Position numbers and translations under genes: made by a program | Shown: positions 52,276 to 64,000 of the stretch, piece by piece | How the letters are laid out: every line of letters starts with the position of its first letter | How positions within the stretch are numbered: the stretch's first letter is position 1 | NCBI GenBank assembly: GCA_973895155.1 | Contig: OZ316897.1 | Span: forward strand, 1,798,001 to 1,862,000 | Direction: 5' to 3' | Source of the DNA: Marsupella aquatica | Lineage: Eukaryota > Marchantiophyta | DNA: 64,000 nucleotides | Notes under the pieces: generated by a model | Databases searched by the model: none | What the model saw: the letters and a program-made list of their open reading frames with translations, nothing else | What the model was told of the DNA's origin: nothing

Positions 52276-54700
52276 TTGGTGTCCACATTGATTCACTCCA
52301 GGTATTTAACCAGATACTAATGTTAGAAATACTGGGCAGCAGGCAGTCACGTACGGGGTTAATAACAGCTAATCGCATTGATTAGCCTCGATCTTGCCTT
52401 TCATTCTTAATAGTGGTGTCAGATTGCATTAGATAATTAATGTCCATGCTTTAATGTCATACCAAAATAGATGCATCCACATTTTTTGTTTAAAATTTAT
52501 TTTTAAAAAATTTTAAAATTATTTTTTGCATCCACATTTATTTTGCATGAACTCGTAAAACAGTGTGATACATTATCCACCCAAAAAGTACTTTAGTCCA
52601 AAATGATGAAAAAGTGAGAGTCAATCCTAGCTCTCCATCAAGAATTGATTTTTTGGGGTGCCATCAGATCCACCTAGACACTCCTCTCACCTCAAATATC
52701 CAATGCCTGCCGCATCTGCCCAAAATGAAAATATAATAAGTTTTGGAAATTTGGAGAAATTTGGAATTAAACTATTATTTAAATATGTATTCAAAGTGAC
52801 TTAAAAATAAAACAATCCCCCATATTGTGCAACCATGCCTGGACACCTACGCCAAATTCAAAACTTAGACCATGGTAGTGCATTTTTACTTTCATTCCTA
52901 TTTGATTTAAACGTTGAATTTTTTTGAGAGCATAGAATAGACATTGTGACCGTATACTTTGGCAAAATTAATTTAGTACCAATGGAGTACGGGGTCAAGA
53001 ATTAAGAATAGGCAAAGGTAGCCAACATTGTTTGATTAGTTTTCCACAATTGAAAGACATAATCAAATGCCTTCTAAGCAGATTTCACAGGCAGATCTAC
53101 CTGAGCCAACCCTAACTCAAGCTGATTTGACCTAGGAATGCTTAAAGAAAAACAATTTTCATTATGGGAGTGCTTGCACTCTTGTATGTTTGGTTTTCAG
53201 TGGTCATCTCCCTCTTTCCCGCTTCTTCTTGAACAAAAGGATTTCCCGGGGAAAAAAAGAAAACAACTCAATCAATCTACAAATCAATGTGGCATGGAAC
53301 ATTTAGAAGAAAAAAAACTTATAACATTTTCTAGGACATGTGAAGTTTTCTAGGACATGTGTTTTCTAGGGTTGTGAAGTGCATGTCTTTTGCATATGGA
53401 TGGACATCCTTATTGCTAGTTGTGTTGAGATACATGTGTTGAGAAACCAATATACAAAATACAATGTATCTTGACACCAGTTTAGGGTGTGTCCATGACC
53501 AAAAGAAAAAAATCACTATATATCAACACTCTACATTGGCCATAGCTTTGGCAAGTCACAAGTTGAGCTCCATGATACAATACTTTTCACTCTCCACTCT
53601 CCAACTCTTGACCATTGATATCTAGTGTGAGCACAATGAAGTGTTCCTCCAAGGAGGTTCCTATAGGCTCTTTCCACTAGTCTGACCTCAGACTCACTTC
53701 ACCATGGTTAAGTTGTGCTCAGACAATTAACCTATTCAACCAAGTCTTGCTACAGTTAAGTATCAACAAGTTATTAATTAACCCTTGCTACTCTCAACGA
53801 TGTTGTAATGGATGGGGCATTTGTAAAAGAACCCTACACCCTAATTCTCCCCTTCCCCCGCTCCCCCCCCGCTCCCCCCTAACCCCATTAACCAACTTTC
53901 CTAATTTTTTAGCAACAAACATATTTTACCTTTCAAATGGTAGAGTCCATTTCATAGAAAACTGGTCAAAACATGAAAACTCAATGTCACTAACAAATCC
54001 AAACTAGACCCACATACTGGTTTCTTAAAATATGTGTTTTTGGATGAGGTTCTTGGGGAGCATGATAGCTATATTTTGAGACTATCACCAGGCAATGAGG
54101 GATGGTGAATCTGTGAGGGATAGCATAACTGTCACTTTCATTCCAAATTTGGCACATTCTCTCTTTGTCAGTATTTTATGCAAAATCAATCTTTAAAAGG
54201 CACCAGAGGCACCAAATTTGTAAATTTTGGTGCTCCAAACGTACATCCCAGGAGGTTCACTTACCTTGCCTGTACACAAGTTAGTGACAACAGCAGAACT
54301 TGTTTATAAACCATTGAAGGGCCGTACAAATGTGGGCATGGCTCATTGGGGATCCTGGATGGACCAATTTAGGATCAATGCGTTTGTTGTGAACCATGGT
54401 GTTGGTGAAGATTGTCCTCCTCTGCGAGGCAGTGAGTGTCTTTGAAGCTGGCAGGGCCATAGTGCATGATGAAGATACATGATAGCCAGAATAATATGTT
54501 GTTAAGATCTTGCAAGACCATAAGTACTATAGAAGAGACAACTTGTGAACATGGCACTTGAAACAATTCAAAACTTTGCTGGCAAGGATATTCAGATACA
54601 TTATTTGTTTGATTTATACTAGACAACACTGGGAACTATGGGGAACTTACTATGTAGTGTATTGAGGAGGAGTTGGACCTATATCCTGGTGGCCAGTGCT
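52276..54700. other. Intergenic, no supported gene
   Basis: AT-rich with no coding exon recognised on either strand. A short tandem GGACATGTGAAGTTTTCTAG-like duplication lies near 53331-53365. Confidence 0.5.
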
Positions 54701-54710
54701 CCTTAAATTG

Positions 54711-56209
54711 TGGTTAAGTTGGTGGCATCATTGGGGTCATGGGTGCCATTAAGGCATGTCAACACAGGGCCGTGAGTGAGTTGCAGCCAATGACATAATT
54801 TAATTTTATGGGATACCGTCCATTCCATAAGGATCGGATGTCCAACAAGTGGATGTCTGTAGGACAAGTTATCATTTATGGCTAATTCATTACTGACAGC
54901 CATAAGACCTTGATTGTGAGAGTGCTTTGACACACCCTTTTTGTGCCATCATTCATTGAATTTGGTGCGAAGTCATTGGGGTCATGGGTGTTGAAGGAGG
55001 TGGTCGCGCTGGAAGGAGATGCCGCCCAGATTGGCTACTAAACTCTGTGATGAAATATTGCTGACCGTGATAACATGACAGGCACCAAGGACCGCGGAGG
55101 CAAATGGCAATGCACTTAATCATCATGAAATTGGAAACATCCACCATTGATGTGTAGTACTGGAAACAAGTATACACACACACACATTCCATACAAAGAA
55201 GCTCAGACATTTGGTCAGCTCTATTTCTTAGTTGTGTACACAATATAATTGGTAGTACAACAAATATATCGTTCCAGATTATAATGTCTGACTTGAGCTA
55301 GAGTCTATATGTCAATCAAATGAATGTATATTACAAGGAATTCCATCAATCAAAAAATGAAGATAATTTGTGAGTTCCTCTCAAAATATTATTGAAGTTT
55401 CATTTATGGTTTGAAGATGATTTGAGTCCAATTCATTATTTGGATGCAACCCTCAGTTGCATAGTTGGACTATTTCATTCACTCTATGGACCTTCTAGTT
55501 CAACATGAATCCATCCTTATCGACACTGTTACTGTTGCAAGATTTACTCCAAGAATTCCTTATCTAGCTTGTTTCTAATTCCTAACATTCCATTTCAGCA
55601 AGGTTTTTCATCTTAAAATGCTAATGCTAACTTGTCAAATTATTGGAGTTCATTGAACAACAAAGGAATTCCAACAAATAGGTTGGTTCTCACCGCAGAG
55701 TCAGAGAGTATCCAGGGAACTGAGCTTGCTGAACTCTTAAATCTCTGCAACTGCAAATTAGCTGTTGGCACCTGAACATCTGCCAAAAACCAAAAGGACA
55801 AATAAACCTCTGGTCAAAATGAATTGCAAGCACATTTTATATTGAATGCAATTGAAGCTCAGGTGTGCAAACTGCAGAATTTCACAGAAGTTAGAGTCAA
55901 TATGTTATTGGTGAGCATATATAATTGAATGTAGGTATCAACAAGTCGTAAGTACATTCTAAATAAACTTTCCCTGGAATTGACTGCCTTTTTTGGATAT
56001 GATAAATTGTTTGCAACATGCAGAAACAAATCTTAGTAATAGGAGCACCATTAATTAGTTCTAGCAAACAATGGTGTTGAGATTGTTTCTGGAAAAGTTC
56101 AGATGCTGGATCAGAGCCATTTTCACCTGAGATGGATAAGATGCAGACCAGCTGCAACCCAGCCGCAACTCCATGAGAAGGGACTAGGCCCCATGATTCT
56201 CCTTTTCAT
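54711..56209 (-). pseudogene. Decayed paralog of the Met/Pro-rich beta-helix protein
   Basis: Minus-strand copy of the gene that starts at 59614. Exon 1 is 56209-56127 (ATG, GT donor) with an 83-base length instead of 85, which breaks phase. Exon 2 is 55779-55694 (86 bases, in phase with the 77-base plus copy; GCG/GTGAG donor). Exon 3 starts at 55159 after TTTCCAG with YYTSMVDVSNF, then a WCLSCYHGQQYFIT block and PMTPMT, and hits a TGA near 54955. Met/Pro codons reappear at about 54760-54711 after unrelated sequence. The exon-1 indel, early stop and shrunken Met/Pro tract indicate a pseudogene. It is head-to-head with the intact copy. Confidence 0.78.
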
Positions 56210-58526
56210 GGTGAAAGCCATGAGCTTGTTCGATCATGAGCTCAGGATCGAATTATTTACAATTTCTCCCTTTCACTTGTTCAGTTGGCCATGCTTGCCT
56301 GCAAATTAATTAGATTGGTGAGTAGCTGTTAATCAACTGAGCAGTCTCACTTTACTAACCCAGAAGAACGCAAGGTGATGTTAGTCTCACATATATCAGT
56401 CAACAATCTAAGCAACTGAGTACCTTGGTTTGTGTCTGGGTACTAGAAAACAATTCCATAGACTGAGCATGGATACTAGTTTAGTCCAACTTTTAAGGAG
56501 CTTGTCCACAATACCCTCCATTAATAATTTTGGATCACACTCAGCTCAATCCTCCATCCACAAAAGCATAGTACACCGTATCTTAAATGACTCGGAAAAA
56601 CTTGACATGTTGGTTTGCTGTGCCCTACATACCATAAATTGTGAACATGGGAAGGCGATCCTGATTTTTCACCGCTTAATCACTGCCACAATCAAATTGA
56701 CAGAGCTCCCAAGATAGAATTGCTGGGAGATAGTTAAATCCCAATTGAGACAATTCAAAATATTTGCAGTGAGAAAGGAATACTAATGTAACAAGAGATG
56801 CACTCCTCATTGCCCCTTCCCTCCTTTTCCAAAATGATTGGATGAAGATCTTGGGACACAAATGATGCCTTTCTTGGAAGGATTTCTTTCTTGCGTCTCA
56901 CATGCAGCCTGTTTAATCACAAATCCTCTCCACAGTCAGAAGGAGTTCAATGCAGGTAATTGAGCATACCCGCCTTCATGCACATCAACTCCACATTCCA
57001 AAATGAGTTGCACACACCTAGTAATTTGAATTCTGAATCACCTGCATAATTGCATAGAAGTCTACTAAACAATAGCCTTTAAAAAATGTGCAGGGATTGT
57101 AGGATAGTTTACAAATATACTCTACAATGTTGCAATGCAGTAAAGCCAAACCTACTAATTGTATTTTCAAAAATGGCAGGGATTGCACTATCGTGTACAA
57201 GTATCATCTCCATTAATGTTGCAATGCAGAAAAGAGAAGGCACCTGAATTACTGGCTGTTTGACCAGCAGTCCCACTTCAAGTGTTGATTTGGTCTGCTG
57301 TTATCCTCCTAAGCCATGGAATTGGGTCTTCCAGCTCCTCAATCCTTGACTCCCTAGTGTTTATTTTGTCTGTTGTCATGCTCTCTAAGCTGTTGAATTG
57401 GGTCTTGGCAGCTTACTGTCGTGTTACACAGTTTGACATCATGTTAGAGAGGTCTGGTCCCAAACTTGCATTACCAAACCGCATGATGCTAAGGGAGGAG
57501 TTACACCTGTCCTGTAGCAATGGGGGCAGTTATTGCACAGGCTTAGAAACTGTTGTTGCAGTTTAGGTTTCTTATTTCTACTCTGGTAAACTTTCTGGAT
57601 TTAGTTTGGATTTGATATAAGTTAGTTATTGGTCACTCCCATAATTATGGGAACTAGCTCAAATAGCGACCTATGCACAGGAAGGGCTCCTTGTACCCAG
57701 ACTCCCCCATGCCCCTACTCACAAGCATACCATATTGCCATCCCTGTTTGCCCAGGGTTTTCACAAAATATCACCTATTTCCATTTCAGGAATTTTTTAA
57801 CACAAGGCCAGAATATTGTTCTCCTGTTTCCATTGTGCAAAAAGCCATGTACACTACTAAGTCAAAACTTACACTAGGATGCTTAGAATAGTCTTAAAAC
57901 TTACATGGGAAATTGTTTTTCTAGGTTTCACAAGGACCCCAAAGTATCTATATAGTAATTAATAAATGGTAATTTAGTAGTAATTTAGTAAACGGTTGTG
58001 GCACAGTAATTTAGTAAACAGTTGTGGCACGGCGGTTCATCCAAGTCACGATCGTTCATCCAGGTTCTTTGTTAAACAATGTGGTCCATCCAAGTGCTAC
58101 TTGTACCTCTCAAAGTAGCACAATGGTTCAAATAATTTCTCTAGATTTCAGTCAATGTCTACATGGTCAATAAATCAGTATTTTACGTCAAAATGCTTGA
58201 AATATTCCTTCCATTTGCAGCAAATTGTTTTCTTTAAGCTTCAGGAAACCCACTTGTTTTTAATTGTCCAAAGGACTCAAATTGGAATCTCAAAGTTTCA
58301 GGAAGACTACCTTAATTTCTTATTGTCCCAAGGACTTTTTTTTTTAATAACTACAATATTCATTTACTAAGCAAACCGTGATAGTCACTACAGTAACTCA
58401 ACACATCACCACAAATTTACCGGGGTGAAAACCAGAACCTAAACCGAACGGCAGTTTTTATGTCTGTGCAGTAACCGCCGCCCAACCCCTCCCTCCTACC
58501 AGTTATCCCTCCTCCCCCTTACGTCC
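56210..58526. other. Intergenic between the divergent paralogs
   Basis: No supported exon. The frame at 57282-57566 stays open for 94 codons but starts with TTG and shows no known domain. Confidence 0.5.
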
Positions 58527-58740
58527 TTTGGTCCGGTAATGTGAGTCCGGGACCATACCTCTTTCTCAAACGGTCCATGCTTTGGTCCGGCAAGGTGAGT
58601 CTGAGGCCAGACCTCTTTTACAAACGGTGCGTGCTTCGGTCTGGTAATGTTAGTTGGGAACCAGACCTCTTCTACAAACGTTGCATCCTTTGGTCTGGTA
58701 ATGTGAGTTCGGGACCAGACCTCTTAATTTACAAACTGTA
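58527..58740 (+). repeat. Tandem repeat, 54-bp unit, 4 copies
   Basis: TTYGGTCYGG starts at 58527, 58581, 58635 and 58689, 54 bp apart. Each is followed by TAATGTGAGT-like, CCAGACCTCTT and ACAAACG blocks. Since 54 is a multiple of three, an 18-residue peptide repeat (GNVSxxPDLFYKRC) appears in one frame, but that frame begins with GTG and no splice support was found. Whether it is coding is open. Confidence 0.85.
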
Positions 58741-59613
58741 CTTCAGGATCGGTGGGCCGGAACGACCCAGCAGCATAACAGAAGACATCAGCAGTAGGAG
58801 TGAAGCATTAGGGACTGTTGGTCAGAAGGCCAGACAATTCAGGGGCACCTTCTCTTGGTCTGCATTGCACATAATACCTATACAGAGTCCTACAATCCTG
58901 CCCATTTTTGAAAAGACAATTAGCAGTTTTGGTAGCAACTTGTTCAAATTTGGGAGCTAGTGTGCTCTTACTGAACAGGCTACTCATAGACACGAGAGAG
59001 AATTGAAATGGTGGAGGGAAGGGGCGATAAGGGGTGAAATCCTCTTTGATCAGCTCCTTACTATTCTTTTCTTTGTGCATAATCTTTCCTCAGCTGGGAT
59101 TTTGAACTCCTCAATTCCATCTTGGGAGCTCCATGAATTGGGGCTTGGCAGCTCCAAGGACACGGTGAAAGAAGGCCCCTTGATTGCCTTCTCACAATTT
59201 CACAATTTATGGTAGGCCACCACAAGCCAGAATTCCATATATTGCTGAGTTGCTTAATTAAGACATAGTCATTCTATTCAAGTAGTCTTTTCTGGAGGGG
59301 TGGCACAGCTCACAGAGGTATTTTCAGAGCTAATAGAGGGTAGTGGGGACAACTATTCAAATTACTCTTGGGAGGAATCTGCCTGTTTTCTAGTACAGAA
59401 AGGAAAGAAGGATACAACTGCTTGGCTCTCTGATATAATAATCTGAGATTGTGTCTCACATGAAGTTGTGTTGTTTTGGGTCATAACAGTGAGATTGCTT
59501 GGCTGATTGCAAACTACTCACCAGTCTAATTGCGGACAAGCATTGACAGCCGAATGGAGGAAGGGTAGAAATTACATTTGTGAGTGCATGATCAAAAGCT
59601 CATCAATTTAACC
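58741..59613. other. 5' flank of the beta-helix gene
   Basis: No coding exon or clear TATA box that I can assign. Probably contains the promoter of the gene starting at 59614. Confidence 0.4.
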
Positions 59614-62600
59614 ATGAGGAGGAGAATGGGGCCTTGTCGCGGGCTAGCATGGCCCCTCCTTGTGGCATTGCAGCTGGTCCAAATATTATCCGTCTCAGGT
59701 TTGGACAGCTCGTGCTCGGACAACATCTGAATGCTTTGGATCAATTTCAATGTCATCCATTGGCTAGCACTAATAATTTTGCACGGTCTTGTAATTACTA
59801 AGACTTGTTTCCACAAGTTGCAAACAAATTTATCATATCTAACAATGGTACACAATTTCAGGGAAAGTTTACTGAGCTTAAAGACTTAATGATACCTGCT
59901 ATATGAATTCTATGCTCACCAACTACATATTGACTCTAGCTTCAGTTAAATTTTGCAGTTTGCAGGCTTGAGCTTCAATTAATTTGAATATTAAATGTGC
60001 ATGCAGTTCATTCTGACCAAATGTTTATTTGTCCTTCTGGTTTTTGGCAGATGTTCAGGCGACACCAGTTGCAGTTACAGGGCTTGGGGATTCCAGCAAG
60101 CTCAATTCTCTGGATAATCTTCGTGAGGTGAGAACTACCTGTTTTGCTGAATGTCTGCCTTGCCAGTCAACTTATAATTGAAAATTTTAGCACGTACAAG
60201 CCATTACCACAAATGAACTCTTTGGTGAAATTTTAGAATAGCAAACAACCTAGATCAAGAATGTTCTCGCATCAATAGATTGAAGTGTCAATGAGGATGG
60301 ATTGGTGTCAAGCCACAATAAAGTGAATTAATGGGATGTCCAACTGTGTTGCATCGTAGTAAAGAAATGAATTTAGTAGGCCAATAATCATTCTTCAAAT
60401 CATAATTGACGTCAAATCTAGTTTGAAAGTGTTAAAACTCCTTTCAGTATGTGTTACATTCATTTGATTAACATCAAAATTGCAACTCTAGATCAAATCA
60501 GTGTACCAATCCTGTGCACAACTAAGCAACAGAGCTGATCAATTGAGCTTCTCCGGGTGGATTGGGTGTGTGCCTACTCTGTTTACAGTACTACGCATCA
60601 CTGGTGGATGTTTCCAATTTCACACAAAGTTTACCGGCATTACCATTGCCGCCTGGATCCTCGGGGAGCTGTCATGTTACTGTGGGTCAGCAATATTTCA
60701 TCACTACGGGGTATAGTGCCCGACCTGGGCGACATCTCCTTCAAGCACCACCGCCGCCGCCAATGACACCCATGACCCCAATGACTCCCACACCAGCTCC
60801 AATGATGGCACCAATGGCACCCATGACCCCCATGACACCAACTCCAATGATGGCACCCATGGCACCCCCTATGATGGCACCTCCAATGATGGCACCGATG
60901 GCTCCTCCGATGATGCCGCCAATGATGTCTCCTCCGATGATGCCGCCAATGATGCCTCCTCCGATGATGCCGCCAATGATGCCTCCTCCAATGATGCCGC
61001 CAATGATGTCTCCTCCTATGATGCCACCAATGATGCCTCCTCCAATGATGCCGCCAATGATGCCTCCTCCGATGATGGCACCATCTCCAATGCCTGGTAA
61101 TTGACCAATTGTTGGATCCTTGAGCTGAAACCTGTTGGGGGGATGACTTGTGTTCAATGACTAGAATCTCCAGTTTGTAACTAAGTTCCTAGCTTATATA
61201 ACCACTAAATCAGAATGAGTACTGGCCAGGATTTACTCCCATCCCTTACTGACTCAATATAGACCAGTCCCCAGTCCACATTCCAATTGAGAAATCAAAT
61301 AGCTTGAACAGTGACAATTGATACTTATCAATACGTTATATGCTCATTCAGCGCGCTCTGAATATCCAGGACGGACCAAAATTGCTTTTACCATGTTCAT
61401 GAATCAGATTTTGTCTCTTCTTGCTTTGGTTCTTAACAATATCAATGTTGTTGTGGGATGCTAATTAATATCATGACTATATGTTCATCTTGCAGTATGG
61501 CCACCGCCTTCAGGAGGACCTGGCATGATGTGGCCCCCAATGACTACCGTGGAAGTCTGGACTGCAAATCAACTTGTGCAGGCTCTACTGGCTGGCAATC
61601 CGACCATCATTGTTGCAAATAATATCAACCTTGCTGGTTTGTAAACTTAAATTAAAAAAACCGTGTTGGTTTGTTTTCAGATACTGTTAGTATGCAATAT
61701 TAGTTTTGGATCAAATTAATGTCTTACTTAGCAGCCAAAGAATAGAGTCCTATGATTCCAACATCCTTAAGCCCCATTGAGTAAGAAGGGGGCCAAGTGG
61801 TGAGTCATGAATGTATCTATCAAATTCATAGATTGAGTCATATATATTTGGTCAGTTTGGGAAGGTTGTGGTGTGACCTTAAAGGCACAAATACCATGCA
61901 AAGATCTATAATTATATTGTGAAATTATTATACTCTTGTTATTCATCAATTATAGTGATACCTTGCCTAGACACAAAAAGAAATTGTGTAAATTTTATGA
62001 CATTCTCTCTGCTTTGTAATGTTGCAGACTCAGTACCATTACCAGGCATTATGCAAAAAGTCACAATAATGGGGAATTGCATGGACATGCTATGCCGGCT
62101 TGATGCTGGGGGGCAAGGAAATATCTTTCAAATTGGGTTGACTGGGTACTTGACTCTAAAAGACATTGATCTGAGAAATGGGCTTTGCACTCAAGGAGGT
62201 GCTGTTCTGGTATCTGGATCGGGAGCACTAATGGCTGGTCAGGGCGGAAAGTTTGTGGCTTTGAATGTCCACTTCTTCAATAATACTGCAACGGTAAGCA
62301 GTGACTGCTTTACAAGGGTCATAGGCCTATATAGACCCAGTTTCAGAATTCTTCCAGAGCAAATATGAAGTGACACGGCCATGGATATATCAAATCAATA
62401 CTTTGTTGAGATGGTCTAACCGGATATAAGCAAATTGTGTGGTTCTTTTTTGATTTGATATTGCAGTCATCCTTTGTCTATGTGCACTGTCCAATTTAAT
62501 TATTAGTTCAAATGATCTCCAAGGTGTCTTAGTTGTAGCCTAGCTGGTCTTCAAATAATTCAATTCTGGTTGAAAAGTCACAACACACAACATTTGGTTT

Positions 62601-63767
62601 AATTTGCTATTAAACTGAAGTTTATAAAGGATAGGATTAAACTACCAGTGTCCAATGTATGTGTCCTATAACAACGTTGCCAATGCAACTATTCTTGAAT
62701 CAATTAACAGGAAGTTGGAGGAGCTTTAGCAGTCCTGGGTGGGGCACTCGCTTACTACCATGGTTGTGTCTTCATTGCAAACTCGGTAAGGCTTTTGTCC
62801 TTAGTCCATCAGTCTCTATGTTCCCTATCATTTCAGCATTCAGGAAGTTATTGTACAGCAATGAATTACCTTTATAAAGTTTGATGTTGCATCAAGAGAC
62901 ACTTCTCCATGTGAGAACCAGCTAACTTAGATCATAAAATACGAGCAAGAGAGTTCCAAATATAAGTAAAGCACTACTGACTTACAAAACAATATTCTAA
63001 ATATGAATGTTTATAGATAAAGGAAGGGCTCACATGTATAGTCACTAATTGGACAATTCTAGCTTTAAATAAAATGTTGACCAAATAAAACTTCCTAACC
63101 ATGTGAACCAATTTGTGCAAGTGCAGGCTCCACGTGGTGGTGCAATATATATTGGTTCCTCCGACCAGTTTCCCTTAGTGGACAGTACGATAATGGACAC
63201 ATCGGCAAGGATTAACGAAATAAAAGACACCACAATGGCCATGTCACCTCCTCCTATGAACATGATGTCACCTCCTCCCATGGACATGATGTCACCTCCT
63301 CCCATGGACATGATGTCACCTCCTCCTATGGACATGATGTCACCTCCTGATGCAATGGTGCCGGGATGTAGCCTCAGCAGTTGCTCCTCATCTGTAGATA
63401 CTCTCTTCCTCATGAATACAGCAGACCAGGGTGGTGCTGTGTATGTTGATGATACTTCCACAACCTGTTCAGATGGAATGTCTCCCGGTGGCACAATAGA
63501 CGTCACAAATTCACGCTTTGAGAACAACTCAGCCATGGTACTGATTTTCATATTCTCTAGTTACATTCTAGTTAATTAGAGATGCATACACAGCTCAAAG
63601 GTCGAAGGACTATGTCCTTCCCTTGTTTTGTCGTAATTACTTGTATATTGATACACTGGAGATTATTTACGTGTCAGGATGCTGGAGGAGCCATATTTCT
63701 TGGCTGGCGTGCAGCAGGAGCTGCTGCCCAGATTAAGAATTCTGACTTTGTGGACAATGCTGCCATG
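59614..63767 (+). CDS. Secreted Met/Pro-rich, Pmp-like beta-helix protein (partial at right edge)
   Basis: Exons read with consistent phase: 59614-59698, 60051-60127, 60589-61096, 61496-61636, 62028-62293, 62711-62785, 63127-63537, 63678-63767, all with GT-AG borders; the next donor is GTTTGC at 63768, so the gene continues. Exon 1 encodes a signal peptide (MRRRMGPCRG then WPLLVALQLVQILSV). Exon 3 ends in a Met/Pro tract. Exon 4 has VEVWTANQLVQALLAGNPTI and IIVANNINLA, the start of a right-handed beta-helix. Later exons repeat GGAxxV/I ... FxNN(S/T)A units (QGGAVLVSG, FFNNTAT, GGALAVLGGA, GGAVYVDD, FENNSAM, DAGGAIFLG, FVDNAAM), the chlamydial-Pmp/pectin-lyase-like pattern. Predicted extracellular or wall-associated; adhesive role is inference. 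No stops or indels seen. Confidence 0.85.
60907..61083 (+). repeat. 27-bp coding repeat, MMPPMM(P/S)PP, about 6 copies
   Basis: ATGATGCCRCC starts at 60910, 60937, 60964, 60991, 61018 and 61045, 27 bp apart, inside exon 3. Upstream the tract is a less regular PMTPMTPT/PMMAP region. The complementary strand gives a long Gly/Ile frame that is only its shadow. Confidence 0.95.
63241..63354 (+). repeat. 24-bp coding repeat, MSPPPMDM, 5 copies
   Basis: ATGTCACCTCCT starts at 63241, 63265, 63289, 63313 and 63337, 24 bp apart, inside exon 7. The last copy leads into PDAMVPG. Confidence 0.95.
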
Positions 63768-64000
63768 GTTTGCACTTCCTAATCTTTTCTCTCCATTGAA
63801 AGATTTCAATCACACACTCAGGAGCTACTTAAGAGCACAAACAAACATCTATGTAATATTCAGTACAACTTTTTCATTTAACAAAGCAAGCATATATAGA
63901 GTTGAAGTCTTATATAGCTCAAGTCTCTGTGACCGCCCCCCCTCCCCATCTCTAAAGTTTGACCTTATAGTTGTTCATTACAGTAATACCCTCTTGGCTA
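63768..64000 (+). other. Intron of the beta-helix gene, running off the window
   Basis: Begins with the GTTTGC donor after exon 8; no further exon is visible before the end. Confidence 0.6.

Noticed and set aside
60741-61157. Long Gly/Ile-rich minus-strand frame
   Set aside because: Exact antisense of the Met/Pro coding minisatellite, with no other support.
1-64000. Prokaryotic reading of the window (operons, bacterial start codons)
   Set aside because: Density and length of frames, GT-AG introns with matching phases, LINEs and MITEs show a eukaryotic genome. TTG/GTG-initiated frames were not taken as genes.

Overview
The window reads as nuclear DNA of a streptophyte (plant-lineage) eukaryote. 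Most likely it is a charophyte alga, with a bryophyte or other early-branching relative as the alternative. Evidence: GT-AG introns whose phases agree across exons, low gene density, abundant degenerate retroelements and MITEs, a plant/algal-type alpha/beta-hydrolase, a retroelement polyprotein joined to a cytosine-5 DNA methyltransferase (a combination known from charophytes and dinoflagellates), and secreted beta-helix repeats of the chlamydial Pmp type that are common in algae. Species assignment is inference. Many long open frames here open with TTG or GTG, so they are not evidence of eukaryotic genes by themselves.

Layout. 1-21.5 kb is gene-poor: simple and tandem repeats, tRNA-like SINE heads, a minus-strand reverse-transcriptase pseudogene (8.7-10.9 kb) with a second truncated 3' end at 11.4-11.8 kb, a MITE (14.6 kb), a fold-back repeat (17.3-18.1 kb) and a plus-strand RT remnant (19.9-20.2 kb). 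21.55-22.66 kb holds an intact intronless minus-strand alpha/beta-hydrolase with a repeat array just upstream. 24.06-29.63 kb is a nearly full-length but broken L1-type LINE. 31.0-35.6 kb is a decayed gag-protease-DNA methyltransferase polyprotein preceded by an array of about 70-bp units, each with a 25-bp palindrome, and by a reverse-strand 5S rRNA-like stretch.

37.2-43.7 kb is the most interesting locus. A spliced gene encodes an unrecognised N-terminal region, a basic segment, a ParB/sulfiredoxin-fold domain, an unrecognised middle region and a beta-class N4/N6 DNA-methyltransferase-like domain whose catalytic motif is gone. Directly downstream is a separate NLI-interacting-factor (FCP1-like HAD) domain gene. 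The introns and flanks are packed with 25-bp palindromes centred on GATSATC. The same palindrome family occurs upstream of, and inside, the retroelement polyprotein, and one copy lies in frame in the methyltransferase-like coding sequence. I propose a ParB-like/MTase-like system associated with a palindromic DNA repeat as the candidate undescribed system. That functional link is inference.

45.1-47.3 kb is a Crypton-like tyrosine-recombinase pseudogene. 47.6-52.3 kb carries MITEs, a 1.85-kb long-terminal-inverted-repeat element with an 8-bp target duplication, and a tRNA-like SINE head. 54.7 kb to the right edge contains two divergent paralogs of a secreted Met/Pro-rich beta-helix protein: a decayed minus-strand copy (54.7-56.2 kb) and an apparently intact multi-exon plus-strand copy (59.6 kb onward, running off the window).
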